Assembly: GCA_043767025.1 (NCBI GenBank)
Contig: JAYUHK010000162.1
Span: forward strand, 1 to 5,738
Source: JAYUHK01 sp043767025
GTDB lineage: Bacteria > Bacteroidota > Bacteroidia > Chitinophagales > Saprospiraceae
Length of the DNA stretch: 5,738 nucleotides
Direction: 5' to 3'
Part shown: piece by piece, positions 1 to 5,617 of the stretch
Layout of the letters: each line of letters opens with the position of its first letter
How positions within the stretch are numbered: the first letter of the stretch is position 1
Made by a program: the position numbers and the translations under genes
Notes under the pieces: generated by a model
The model's input: the letters and a program-made list of their open reading frames with translations, nothing else
Databases searched by the model: none
Told to the model about the DNA's origin: nothing

Positions 1-94
1 ATAAGTTTTTAGTTTTTAATTTTGAGTCATCATAAACTATTGAAAATCAATGAATTATGTCGAATATTAAATGTCATCTATTTAAGTGTAAGAA
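1..94 (+). repeat. Dispersed intergenic repeat, copy 1
   Basis: This AT-rich segment aligns without gaps to bases 880-973 with 7 mismatches in 94 positions by eye (28, 29, 48, 51, 52, 76 and 91). It begins at the window edge, so its true left end may lie outside. It contains no ORF of note. Both copies contain TAATTTTG (17-24 here), which happens to fit the Bacteroidota -7 pattern TAnnTTTG. The nature of the repeat (MITE-like element, duplicated intergenic region or dispersed repeat) cannot be settled from two copies. Confidence 0.85.
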
Positions 95-429
95 CTTAAC
101 TAAAAATACCAGTGTTCGAAACCCATTTTTGAAACTCACGAATTTTTTTTGCTAAAATAATTGTATTTCGTTTGGATTATTCATTCAGTAGCGTGTGTTT
201 TTCATTTTTATCTTTTAAAAATATTTTGGTATTCAATCCAATTACCATTTTTTGACTCCAAGTTATTCAAAATTTCGAGCAACAAGTTTTTAGCCCAAAT
301 CGCTTCATTCGGAGGCACCAAAAGGAATCAAAGATACTTCCGACAGCCATTTTTTTGAAAATAGCGCACACTCATTGCGCACACACCACACAAAGCTACA
401 AAAAATATCAAAATGACCGCCAAAAATCC
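95..429. other. AT-rich gene-free stretch upstream of the repair gene
   Basis: I see no convincing gene here on either strand. The open frames have composition typical of chance: many Phe, Ile, Cys and Trp residues from T-rich DNA, and no recognisable motif. The only small structure is an 8-bp direct repeat, GCGCACAC, at 364-371 and 377-384, about 50 bp upstream of the predicted promoter. It could be a regulator site, but nothing else supports that. Confidence 0.5.
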
Positions 430-462
430 GTTGTAATATTCGACAAAATTCAGCTATCTTTG
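430..462 (+). promoter_or_regulatory. Predicted Bacteroidota-type promoter for the alkyltransferase-like gene
   Basis: A TTG at 431-433 (-33 element) is followed after 21 bp by TATCTTTG at 455-462, an exact match to the TAnnTTTG -7 consensus described for the Bacteroidota primary sigma factor. Transcription would start near 468-470, giving a leader of about 75 nt before the ATG at 545. The match is seen in the sequence; promoter activity is inferred. Confidence 0.5.
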
Positions 463-544
463 GCACTCGAATCCAAAACGCCAGAATGATTTTATTGCGA
501 CAGGCAGGACTTACCAAAACGCATATCTGCCGAAAAAATAGCCG

Positions 545-865
545 ATGAAGAAAGAAAATTATTACGAAAAAGTCTTTTTTGTGACCAAAAATATTCCCTA
601 CGGTAAAGTCACCAACTACGGAGCAATCGCCGACTGTTTGGGATTGGGTTCTGCCCGAATGGTAGGCTGGGCACTCAATCACTGCGCAATGTTTGGGGGC
701 GACGTGCCAGCCCACCGAGTCGTGAATCGCAAGGGCGAATTGAGCGGGCGAAACGCCTTTCCGACCCCTACCACGATGCAAGAACTCCTCGAAAATGAAG
801 GAATTATTGTTGAAAACGACAAAGTAAAAGATTTTGAAAAAATATTTTGGCAGCCCGATATTTAG
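545..865 (+). CDS. Alkyltransferase-like protein (ATL, MGMT family, no active-site Cys)
   Basis: This is a 106-residue protein equal to the C-terminal DNA-binding domain of O6-alkylguanine-DNA alkyltransferase. Visible hallmarks are IPYGKVTNYGAIA (17-29), the conserved Arg at 38 in SARMVG (equivalent to the base-flipping Arg finger), Asn45 in the hinge region, and VPAHRVV at 54-60. In true MGMT the last motif is PCHRV with the alkyl-accepting Cys. Here Ala56 replaces it, so the protein cannot accept alkyl groups by that residue. ATL proteins bind O6-alkylguanine, flip the base and flag the lesion for nucleotide excision repair. Ala at this position is known in other ATLs, and Trp is the other common variant. 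The ATG at 545 is fixed by an in-frame TAG two codons upstream. It is probably transcribed alone from the promoter at 430-462, since about 200 bp of repeat-containing DNA follow. The family call is firm; the repair role is by homology. Confidence 0.9.
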   Translation: MKKENYYEKVFFVTKNIPYGKVTNYGAIADCLGLGSARMVGWALNHCAMFGGDVPAHRVVNRKGELSGRNAFPTPTTMQELLENEGIIVENDKVKDFEKIFWQPDI

Positions 866-977
866 GAATGTAAGTAGTTATAAGTTTTTAGTTTTTAATT
901 TTGAGTTGTCATAAACTATTGAAAATTAACTAATTATGTCGAATATTAAATGTCGTCTATTTAAGTGTAGGAATGTA
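863..977 (+). repeat. 10-bp direct repeat TAGGAATGTA bracketing repeat copy 2
   Basis: TAGGAATGTA occurs at 863-872 and again at 968-977, one on each side of the second copy of the 94-bp repeat. The left copy overlaps the end of the ATL stop codon region. The arrangement resembles a target-site duplication around a short inserted element of about 95 bp (873-967). Copy 1 has a different right flank (TAAGAACTTA), as expected for independent insertions. Chance or slippage in AT-rich DNA remains possible. Confidence 0.5.
880..973 (+). repeat. Dispersed intergenic repeat, copy 2
   Basis: This is the second, gapless copy of bases 1-94, at an offset of 879. It contains an 8-bp inverted repeat, TTAATTTT (895-902) with AAAATTAA (922-929). 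The right arm has one change in copy 1, AAAATCAA. It also contains TAATTTTG (896-903), a possible -7 element for gpsA, but without a good -33 element. Together the two copies flank the ATL gene as direct repeats, so recombination between them would delete that gene. Confidence 0.85.
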
Positions 978-1065
978 TCTAAAATAAACTACTTATTTTT
1001 TCCTCACTCCTTAAAGCCATTCCCAACGCTACGACACGCCGAAACATCAATACAAAAAATAAAAA

Positions 1066-2130
1066 ATGAACTCTACCATTCAGCATGAAAATACGGAACA
1101 AAAATTGGTCGGCGTAATCGGTGCTGGAAGTTTTGGCACCGCCATCTGCAATTTGCTGGCTTACAACACCGATGTTTTGGTATTTACCCGCAAGCCCGAA
1201 ATCGCGAAAGCCATCAACGAAACTCACCGCCACTACGGCGTTCAGTGGTCGCCGCGCGTCAGAGCCACTTGCGATTTGGCGGAGGTGGCGCAGCTCTGTA
1301 CGCTTATTTTTCCGATTATTCCAGCGGTCAATTTTCGCCCTATGATGGCAGAGTTAGGTCCGCATCTTCGTCCGTACCATATTTTGATTCACGGGACGAA
1401 GGGATTAGACGTGGTGGGGATTGGAGAAGATGACATTGTCAAACATAAGATTGGGCGCAAAAATATCTGCACCATGAGTGAAGTTATTCGGCAAGAAAGC
1501 TCCGTGCTGCGAGTCGGCTGCATCTCGGGACCCAACTTGGCTTCCGAAATTTTGGCAGGACAACCGACCGCCTCCGTCATCGGCAGCAAATTTGACGAAG
1601 TCATTCAGCTCGGACAGGCGGCTCTTCAAAGCAGCAAGTTCCATGTTTTTGGCTCGCACGATATTTTGGGTGCGGAGTTGGCAGGCGTGCTAAAAAATTT
1701 CATCGCCATCGGCTCCGGCATTTTGGGTGGCAAAGGCATGGGAAAAAATATTCAAGCCATGCTCATCACACGAGGACTGACGGAAATCATACATCTCGGC
1801 AAGGCGATGGGAGCGAGCAGCCGCGCCTTCGTAGGCACCGCAGGCATCGGCGACCTGATAGCCACCGCCACCAGTCCTTCGAGCCGCAACTACAACTTCG
1901 GCTATCGGCTGGCGCAGGGCGAAACCGTAGAAAGCATCATCGGCTCTATGTCCGAACAAGCCGAAGGCGTGCGGACGCTCAAAATCATGCGCCAACTGGC
2001 GCGCAACTACAAACTCCACGTCCCGATCACTCAAATGCTCTACAACGTAGTGTTTGAAAAATTTGATGTGGACAAAGCCCTGACTTATCTGATGAACTAT
2101 CCCTACGCGGTAGATGTAGATTTTTTGTAA
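1066..2130 (+). CDS. gpsA: NAD(P)H-dependent glycerol-3-phosphate dehydrogenase
   Basis: This cytoplasmic enzyme reduces dihydroxyacetone phosphate to sn-glycerol-3-phosphate, the backbone precursor of phospholipids. The 354-residue protein is slightly longer than typical GpsA, owing to an N-terminal tail of about 13 residues and an internal insertion. The Rossmann nucleotide-binding loop is VIGAGSFGT (17-25), with a GxGxxG pattern. Further hallmarks are HGTKGLD (109-115), SGPNLASE (154-161), LKNFIAIGSGI (209-219) with the expected catalytic Lys210, LITRGLTE (233-240), and GTAGIGDLIATATSPSSRN (257-275). EQAEGVRTL (297-305) matches the C-terminal substrate-domain motif. The segment TMSEVIRQES (136-145) sits between the nucleotide and substrate motifs. 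The ATG at 1066 is fixed by an in-frame TAA two codons upstream and has an A-rich leader rather than a Shine-Dalgarno. No clear promoter was found. The gene is intact and higher in GC than the block that follows. Confidence 0.97.
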   Translation: MNSTIQHENTEQKLVGVIGAGSFGTAICNLLAYNTDVLVFTRKPEIAKAINETHRHYGVQWSPRVRATCDLAEVAQLCTLIFPIIPAVNFRPMMAELGPHLRPYHILIHGTKGLDVVGIGEDDIVKHKIGRKNICTMSEVIRQESSVLRVGCISGPNLASEILAGQPTASVIGSKFDEVIQLGQAALQSSKFHVFGSHDILGAELAGVLKNFIAIGSGILGGKGMGKNIQAMLITRGLTEIIHLGKAMGASSRAFVGTAGIGDLIATATSPSSRNYNFGYRLAQGETVESIIGSMSEQAEGVRTLKIMRQLARNYKLHVPITQMLYNVVFEKFDVDKALTYLMNYPYAVDVDFL

Positions 2131-2292
2131 AAAAGTACCACTTCGTGAATGTAAAATTAAGAAGGAAGAAAAAATAACGCAGCGATTAGTCGTAATTTAG
2201 CAGAAAAAATGGTGTAGCATGAGCAATCCTCAAACTTCAAACTTCAATAATCTATAATTTTAGCGACAATTCTAACCGACTTTCCTAACAAT

Positions 2293-2312
2293 TTGAGTAT
2301 ATTTAAACTCAA
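2293..2312. repeat. Short palindrome upstream of the nuclease unit
   Basis: TTGAGT (2293-2298) and ACTCAA (2307-2312) form an inverted repeat with an 8-nt AT-only centre, 18 bp upstream of the first start codon of the nuclease unit. The outer bases AATT also pair if a small bulge is allowed. It could be an operator for the unit, or a chance AT-rich palindrome. No regulator gene is present beside it. Confidence 0.3.
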
Positions 2313-2330
2313 GAATTTGACAGACAATAA

Positions 2331-2450
2331 ATGAATAAAATAATTTCAGATAAGGCTATAAAAAGACGAGATTTTTGGGTTGAAGAAATCCGAAAGTTAA
2401 GTGGTAATTTTGGTAACGATACACTAAACACAAAAATAGACATTAAATGA
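2331..2450 (+). CDS. Small 39-residue protein, translationally coupled to the nuclease gene
   Basis: This short ORF starts with ATG directly after an in-frame TAA and ends in TGA that overlaps the next start codon in the arrangement ATGA (2447-2450). The product begins MNKIISDKAIKRRDFW and continues VEEIRKLSGNFG. It is charged, soluble-looking, and has no membrane segment or recognised domain. The 4-nt overlap is the usual sign of translational coupling, so this may be the first gene of a two-gene unit with the nuclease, for example a regulator, partner or leader peptide. It could also be the remnant of a longer gene or a chance ORF. There is no Shine-Dalgarno, which is normal for the phylum. 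I do not recognise the family. Confidence 0.45.
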   Translation: MNKIISDKAIKRRDFWVEEIRKLSGNFGNDTLNTKIDIK

Positions 2451-3358
2451 TAGACGTATTCACAGAAGAAATTGAAGTTGTAATAAAAAAAGGAATTGCA
2501 AATCTTTATTGGTATTTAGGCGATTTAGAAAAGTCTTGGTTGCGAGCGGGCGTTGACGCAGAATTGACTACAAAACTTTTTGCATCGAAACAAGAAGATG
2601 GAAAAAAACTGTCAAAGAGGGATTTGATGGACTTACTCTATAAGAATCTCAAGGATGCTGAATTTAATAGGCGACTTGAAGTCTCACGGAATTTTGTGCG
2701 CTTTTTAGTCGAGCATAAAAACTTCGTTCCTAACAGTGACAATCATAAAATTGACATTGCTGAAACAGCAGCGCTCAAATTGAGAGAAATTATTGGGAAA
2801 CAAAAACTACAAGCTGAGTGTAATCAGCAAATACGGAAAAAGGCTAAAGAACCAAAACCCCTTGATTACCATAATGAATTATTGAGAGTTCGTGACTTAT
2901 TCATAGATGCAGAAAAACTTACTGGACAGCAAAGGGGATATGCTTTTGAAAAGGTATTTACAGAACTAATGAAAATAAGCGGAATACCTGTTGAAGAGCC
3001 ATTTAGAATTATAGGAGAACAAATAGACGGCGCAATCAAATATGGTGGACATTATTACCTTATCGAATTGAAATGGACGGAGAAAAAAGCCGCTCATTCA
3101 GAAATTTCAAGTCTATATCTAAAAGTTGACGGAAAGATGGAAGCAAGGGGTATATTTATTTCAATGAACGGTTACTCAAAAGAAATTATTCAATCATTGC
3201 CAAAAGGAAAAAAATTAACAACGCTTTTATTAGACGGAATGCACTTTGCAAGTGTAATTTTTGGAGGATATAAATTTACAGAGTTATTAGAACATTCATT
3301 AAGTCAAGCATCATTAAAAGGAGAGATATATTGTTCGTCAGACTTGACAATAAAATAA
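2447..3358 (+). CDS. Restriction-endonuclease-like protein, Mrr-type PD-(D/E)XK domain
   Basis: The protein has 303 residues. The C-terminal half carries a Mrr-like nuclease signature: RGYAFEKVF (163-171, with the early Glu168), GEQIDGAI (190-197, Asp194), and YLIELKW (204-210, the ExK pair Glu207 and Lys209), followed by a strand-helix pattern ending near GIFISMNGY (235-243). All core catalytic residues appear present, so it should be an active Mg-dependent DNA nuclease. Residues 1-115 form a helical, Trp/Tyr-containing N-terminal domain (NLYWYLGDLEKSW at 19-31, FVRFLVEH at 83-90) that I cannot assign; it may be a sensor or oligomerisation module. Residues 120-140 look like a charged linker. 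The ATG at 2447 is forced by an in-frame TAA just before it and overlaps the preceding small ORF. There is no methyltransferase nearby, which argues against a classical restriction-modification pair and for a type IV-like or stand-alone defence nuclease. Codon use is AT-rich compared with gpsA, consistent with transfer. Confidence 0.75.
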   Translation: MIDVFTEEIEVVIKKGIANLYWYLGDLEKSWLRAGVDAELTTKLFASKQEDGKKLSKRDLMDLLYKNLKDAEFNRRLEVSRNFVRFLVEHKNFVPNSDNHKIDIAETAALKLREIIGKQKLQAECNQQIRKKAKEPKPLDYHNELLRVRDLFIDAEKLTGQQRGYAFEKVFTELMKISGIPVEEPFRIIGEQIDGAIKYGGHYYLIELKWTEKKAAHSEISSLYLKVDGKMEARGIFISMNGYSKEIIQSLPKGKKLTTLLLDGMHFASVIFGGYKFTELLEHSLSQASLKGEIYCSSDLTIK

Positions 3359-3381
3359 ATTCAAATATGACAAAAAAAACG

Positions 3382-3516
3382 GCACGTAAAAGCGGCTTGG
3401 AAGAAGTTGCAGTTCAGTACTCTGCACATAGTTCTGTAGTAATCGAAGTTTGGTTCTACGCATCAACATTTGAGTAAAATCGCCACCTTCCCCAAGCCTC
3501 CAAACCGTTGTGCGGC
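3382..3516. repeat. Imperfect inverted repeat after the nuclease gene (cassette-end-like)
   Basis: The inner arms are GGCTTGG (3394-3400) and CCAAGCC (3492-3498), continued by AAG (3401-3403) with CTT (3487-3489) after two unpaired bases. The outer arms are GCAC (3382-3385) and GTGC (3510-3513), with AA (3388-3389) able to pair with TT (3508-3509). The right end reads CCAAACCGTTGTGCGGC (3500-3516). A long imperfect palindrome placed just after a gene's stop codon, with unpaired spacer bases and a GTTGTGC end, resembles the layout of an integron attC site. GTTGTGC does not fit the GTTRRRY core exactly. Other dispersed Bacteroidota repeats are equally possible. Confidence 0.4.
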
Positions 3517-3568
3517 AGTAATCTCAAAAAATAGATAAACAAAGTAAAAATTTACAAAATATTTTTCA

Positions 3569-3576
3569 TATTTTTG
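3569..3576 (+). promoter_or_regulatory. Possible -7 element directly before the GNAT-like gene
   Basis: TATTTTTG matches TAnnTTTG exactly and ends only 4 bp before the GTG at 3581. No good -33 TTG/TTTG lies about 20 bp upstream. If it is used, transcription would begin at or next to the start codon, giving a leaderless mRNA. The surrounding DNA is very T-rich, so the match may be by chance. Confidence 0.25.
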
Positions 3577-3580
3577 TTGT

Positions 3581-4105
3581 GTGAATCAAACTACGAAAAT
3601 ACAACAGGATTTTATAATAGATAAATTAACAAATTCTATCTTGAACACAATCTCTGGTGATAGTTTTCAGACAGAAGTTTCTTTAATAGAAAAAAGTGAC
3701 TTAAAAGAAATAACAAAGAAAAATGGCTGGAACTTTAATTGGAGCATAGACTTTAAAAACATTGAAAAAGAAGTTTATAAATTAACAATCGTAAATAACC
3801 CTAAAATTATTCAGGGTTTGTTGAGTTTGACAATAGAAAACGACCACATTTTCCTGAACTTATTAGAAAGTTCGCCTTTCAATATAGGAAAAGGAAAACT
3901 TTATGAGGGCGTTCCCGGCAATTTAGTGGCATTTGCCTGTAAAATATCTTTTCAAAAAGGGTATGAAGGATTTGTTGCTTTTGACGCAAAAACAAAATTA
4001 ATCACACATTATGAATATACTTTAGGCGCACACCATTTCAACAATCAACGAATGATTTTAGAAACTAAAGCGTCTAAAATTTTAGTTCAGAAATATTTTA
4101 AATAA
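3581..4105 (+). CDS. GNAT-like N-acetyltransferase family protein, possible toxin
   Basis: The protein has 174 residues and no signal peptide or membrane segment. The central strands (VYKLTI at 65-70, IIQGLLSLTI at 76-85, IFLNLLESSP at 90-99) lead to a loop and helix, YEGVPGNLVAFACKISFQKGY (108-128), at the place of GNAT motif A, which binds the acetyl-CoA pyrophosphate. FVAFDAK (131-137), then LITHYEYTLGAHHF (140-153) and QRMIL (156-160), resemble the GNAT C-terminal motif (LxxxYxxLGA). The motif A sequence is not the canonical QxxGxG/A, so this is a divergent branch. Residues 1-60 are an extra N-terminal part of unknown role. The start is GTG: the next in-frame ATG lies far inside the protein, and an in-frame TAA occurs a short distance upstream. 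A 55-codon gene follows after 7 nt, so the two are probably co-transcribed. Acetyltransferase activity is moderately supported; a toxin role is inferred from the gene pairing only. Confidence 0.7.
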   Translation: MNQTTKIQQDFIIDKLTNSILNTISGDSFQTEVSLIEKSDLKEITKKNGWNFNWSIDFKNIEKEVYKLTIVNNPKIIQGLLSLTIENDHIFLNLLESSPFNIGKGKLYEGVPGNLVAFACKISFQKGYEGFVAFDAKTKLITHYEYTLGAHHFNNQRMILETKASKILVQKYFK

Positions 4106-4112
4106 CGAAATT

Positions 4113-4280
4113 ATGGGATTAGTCAGAGAGCCAAACGGAGTAGATTTCTTAATTCAAAGTCAACCGCTTTCTGAAAAGGAACGAATTGAAATAAGCGACT
4201 TTATCAAAGCAAGTAAAGAAAAAAATAGAAAAGTTGTATCAGCACCATCTCCGAGAAGAGCCAAAAAGGTAACAGCGTAG
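4113..4280 (+). CDS. Small 55-residue charged protein paired with the GNAT-like gene, possible antitoxin
   Basis: The ORF begins with ATG 7 nt after the stop of the GNAT-like gene and encodes MGLVREPNGVDFLIQSQ, then PLSEKERIEISDFI, then a Lys/Arg-rich tail (SKEKNRK, PRRAKKVTA). The middle (19-38) is predicted helical and acidic-amphipathic, and the C-terminus is strongly basic. This pattern of a short folded segment with a disordered charged tail is common among antitoxins and small nucleic-acid-binding proteins. The PLSEKERIEIS stretch looks like a helix N-cap typical of a conserved motif. No cysteine or transmembrane segment is present. The tight spacing indicates one operon with the upstream gene. 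I recognise no named family. The order, large gene first and small gene second, is less common but known for toxin-antitoxin loci. Confidence 0.65.
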   Translation: MGLVREPNGVDFLIQSQPLSEKERIEISDFIKASKEKNRKVVSAPSPRRAKKVTA

Positions 4281-4288
4281 ATTTATAT

Positions 4289-4394
4289 CGGTTTGGCGCA
4301 AGCAAGGTTTAGGTTTTGAGCTGAAATTTGGTTTTGTGTTTGGAAGTTTAATTATAAATCAATAATTGAGTGTTACCCAAAATCCCCAAACCGT
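4289..4394. repeat. Inverted repeat CGGTTTGG/CCAAACCG after the GNAT pair
   Basis: CGGTTTGG (4289-4296) and CCAAACCG (4386-4393) are perfect 8-bp arms about 90 nt apart. TTTTG (4314-4318) with CAAAA (4378-4382) can extend the stem unevenly. The left arm starts 9 bp after the stop of the 55-residue gene. The right arm, extended to CCAAACCGT (4386-4394), is a direct repeat of 3500-3508, so the GNAT pair lies between two copies of the same 9-mer, each at the right end of a palindrome. The loop is too long for an intrinsic terminator. Confidence 0.45.
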
Positions 4395-4420
4395 CAAGCA
4401 ACTTGTGACTTTCAGGGCTT

Positions 4421-5581
4421 TTACGCTGAAATATACCGTTTGGATTGAAACCTTGCCAGCGCTTCAAAACCAAAAATATCCGATTCTTCCGTTGGAGGCA
4501 TCAACATTCCGAATTGTGTGGATAGAATATCGTCGTAGTAGTCGGCTTGTTGAAACAGATTTTGGAACAATTTTTCGCCACTTTCTGTGTTCAAAAATCG
4601 GTCGTTCACGACCAAAGACAGCACCACGTCCTGCCCCCGAATACTAAAAGTAAGCACTTCCAACACATTATTTTTGCGAAGCAAATACTCATAAATCGGT
4701 TTGATATTCTCTTTGGGCAGCACCCCCAACGCTGCGTCGCCCGTAATCAGACCCGTCTGCGGGTGAAAACTCAAACTAATCGTGGCACTGCCTTGACGGA
4801 TAAACCACTGGTTGGGTCCGAGCCTCGACAGCCGCACATCGTAGCCGATTTTGGTCAAAATATCCTCTATCGCCTTCGAGATTCCCGTAGGCTCATACTC
4901 GGCGGCTTGGGAAGGAAGTTTTATTTTCGCTCCGCAATGCGGGCAATACGCACCATCTTCTATGCTCTTTTCAAACACCAGATTCGTACACGACGAACAC
5001 CGTGCGCCGATTTGTTGCCCGCTTTCAGCGAAAAACGATGCCAGTGTAGATTTTAAATAATCAGCAGGCAACGAAAAGCCGATGCTGTTCCCATTTTGGA
5101 TAATAAAAGTATTGATGCCAATAATCTCGCCGTTCAGATTGAGCAGCGGACCGCCACTGTTGCCCGGATTGAGTGCCGCGTCGTGCTGAAGATATTGCAG
5201 ATTATTGATTTGGTGCATCGTATTGGAAATTATCCCCTTCGTAGCCGTATATTTTAGACCAAAAGGGTGTCCAACCGCAATCACAACATCGCCCTCTACA
5301 ACTTTTTCGGAGGCACCGAAGCTGCTCGGACGCAGCGCAACCTCGGCAGGCACGCTCAAAAAAGCAAGATCAAATTTTGGGTCAGAATACAACACCGTCG
5401 CCAACTGCCTACCAAAAAAACGACTTTCGACGACCACATACCGATTGTCATGCACGACGTGGTCGTTGGTGACAATCAGAGTCGGTTGGTCGGGGACGGC
5501 TACGCAAAAGCCAGTGCCAGTGCTGTAAGGCGTAGCGATTTGGACGACGATCTCGCGGTATTGTTCTATAATTTCTTTCAT
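4421..5581 (-). CDS. HtrA-type serine protease with zinc ribbon and YbjN-like C-terminal domain
   Basis: This 386-residue protein has a trypsin-fold protease domain at about 8-185. The triad is visible: His41 in VTNDHVV, Asp71 in KFDLAFL, and Ser142 in LNPGNSGGP; GHPFGLKYTATKGIIS (104-119) matches the S1C (HtrA/DegP) family. After it comes a four-cysteine zinc ribbon, CSSC (195-198) and CPHC (213-216). The C-terminal segment (about 233-352: QWFIR, ISLSF, LLRKNN, ADYYDDIL) resembles the YbjN/type III secretion chaperone-like fold. There is no signal peptide, lipobox, transmembrane helix or PDZ domain, so it should act in the cytoplasm, unlike classical periplasmic HtrA. The ribbon and C-terminal domain may recruit substrates or partners. 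It starts with ATG at 5581 and lies 36 nt downstream of another minus-strand ORF, suggesting an operon. It converges on the accessory block. The protease call is firm, the zinc ribbon likely, and the YbjN-like assignment tentative. Confidence 0.9.
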   Translation of the reverse strand: MKEIIEQYREIVVQIATPYSTGTGFCVAVPDQPTLIVTNDHVVHDNRYVVVESRFFGRQLATVLYSDPKFDLAFLSVPAEVALRPSSFGASEKVVEGDVVIAVGHPFGLKYTATKGIISNTMHQINNLQYLQHDAALNPGNSGGPLLNLNGEIIGINTFIIQNGNSIGFSLPADYLKSTLASFFAESGQQIGARCSSCTNLVFEKSIEDGAYCPHCGAKIKLPSQAAEYEPTGISKAIEDILTKIGYDVRLSRLGPNQWFIRQGSATISLSFHPQTGLITGDAALGVLPKENIKPIYEYLLRKNNVLEVLTFSIRGQDVVLSLVVNDRFLNTESGEKLFQNLFQQADYYDDILSTQFGMLMPPTEESDIFGFEALARFQSKRYISA

Positions 5582-5617
5582 ATTTTGCTTTACAAGAAAA
5601 ATAAATTTTTTAATGAG

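Noticed and set aside
161..358. 65-codon plus-strand ORF in the left intergenic region
   Set aside because: It starts with a non-ATG codon, its Phe/Trp/Tyr-rich composition reflects T-rich DNA, and it lacks any motif or promoter.
305..781. 158-codon minus-strand ORF
   Set aside because: Its larger part is antisense to the clear alkyltransferase-like gene and the promoter region. The product is rich in Cys, His, Phe and Trp, with no domain.
1690..2034. 114-codon minus-strand ORF inside gpsA
   Set aside because: It is antisense to conserved GpsA motifs and has no independent support.
2117..2130. TTTTTTGTAAAAAA palindrome at the end of gpsA
   Set aside because: It has no loop and no GC-rich stem. 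It overlaps the last codons and is likely chance in A/T-rich DNA, not a terminator.
3367..3477. 36-codon ORF starting 8 bp after the nuclease gene stop codon
   Set aside because: It lies almost entirely inside the imperfect palindrome (3382-3516), and its product has no recognisable pattern. It is more simply the translation of the repeat, though a tiny gene cannot be excluded.
4281..4420. Intrinsic terminator between the convergent genes
   Set aside because: The perfect arms are about 90 nt apart with no U-tract directly after a compact GC-rich stem, so the structure is not a normal rho-independent terminator.
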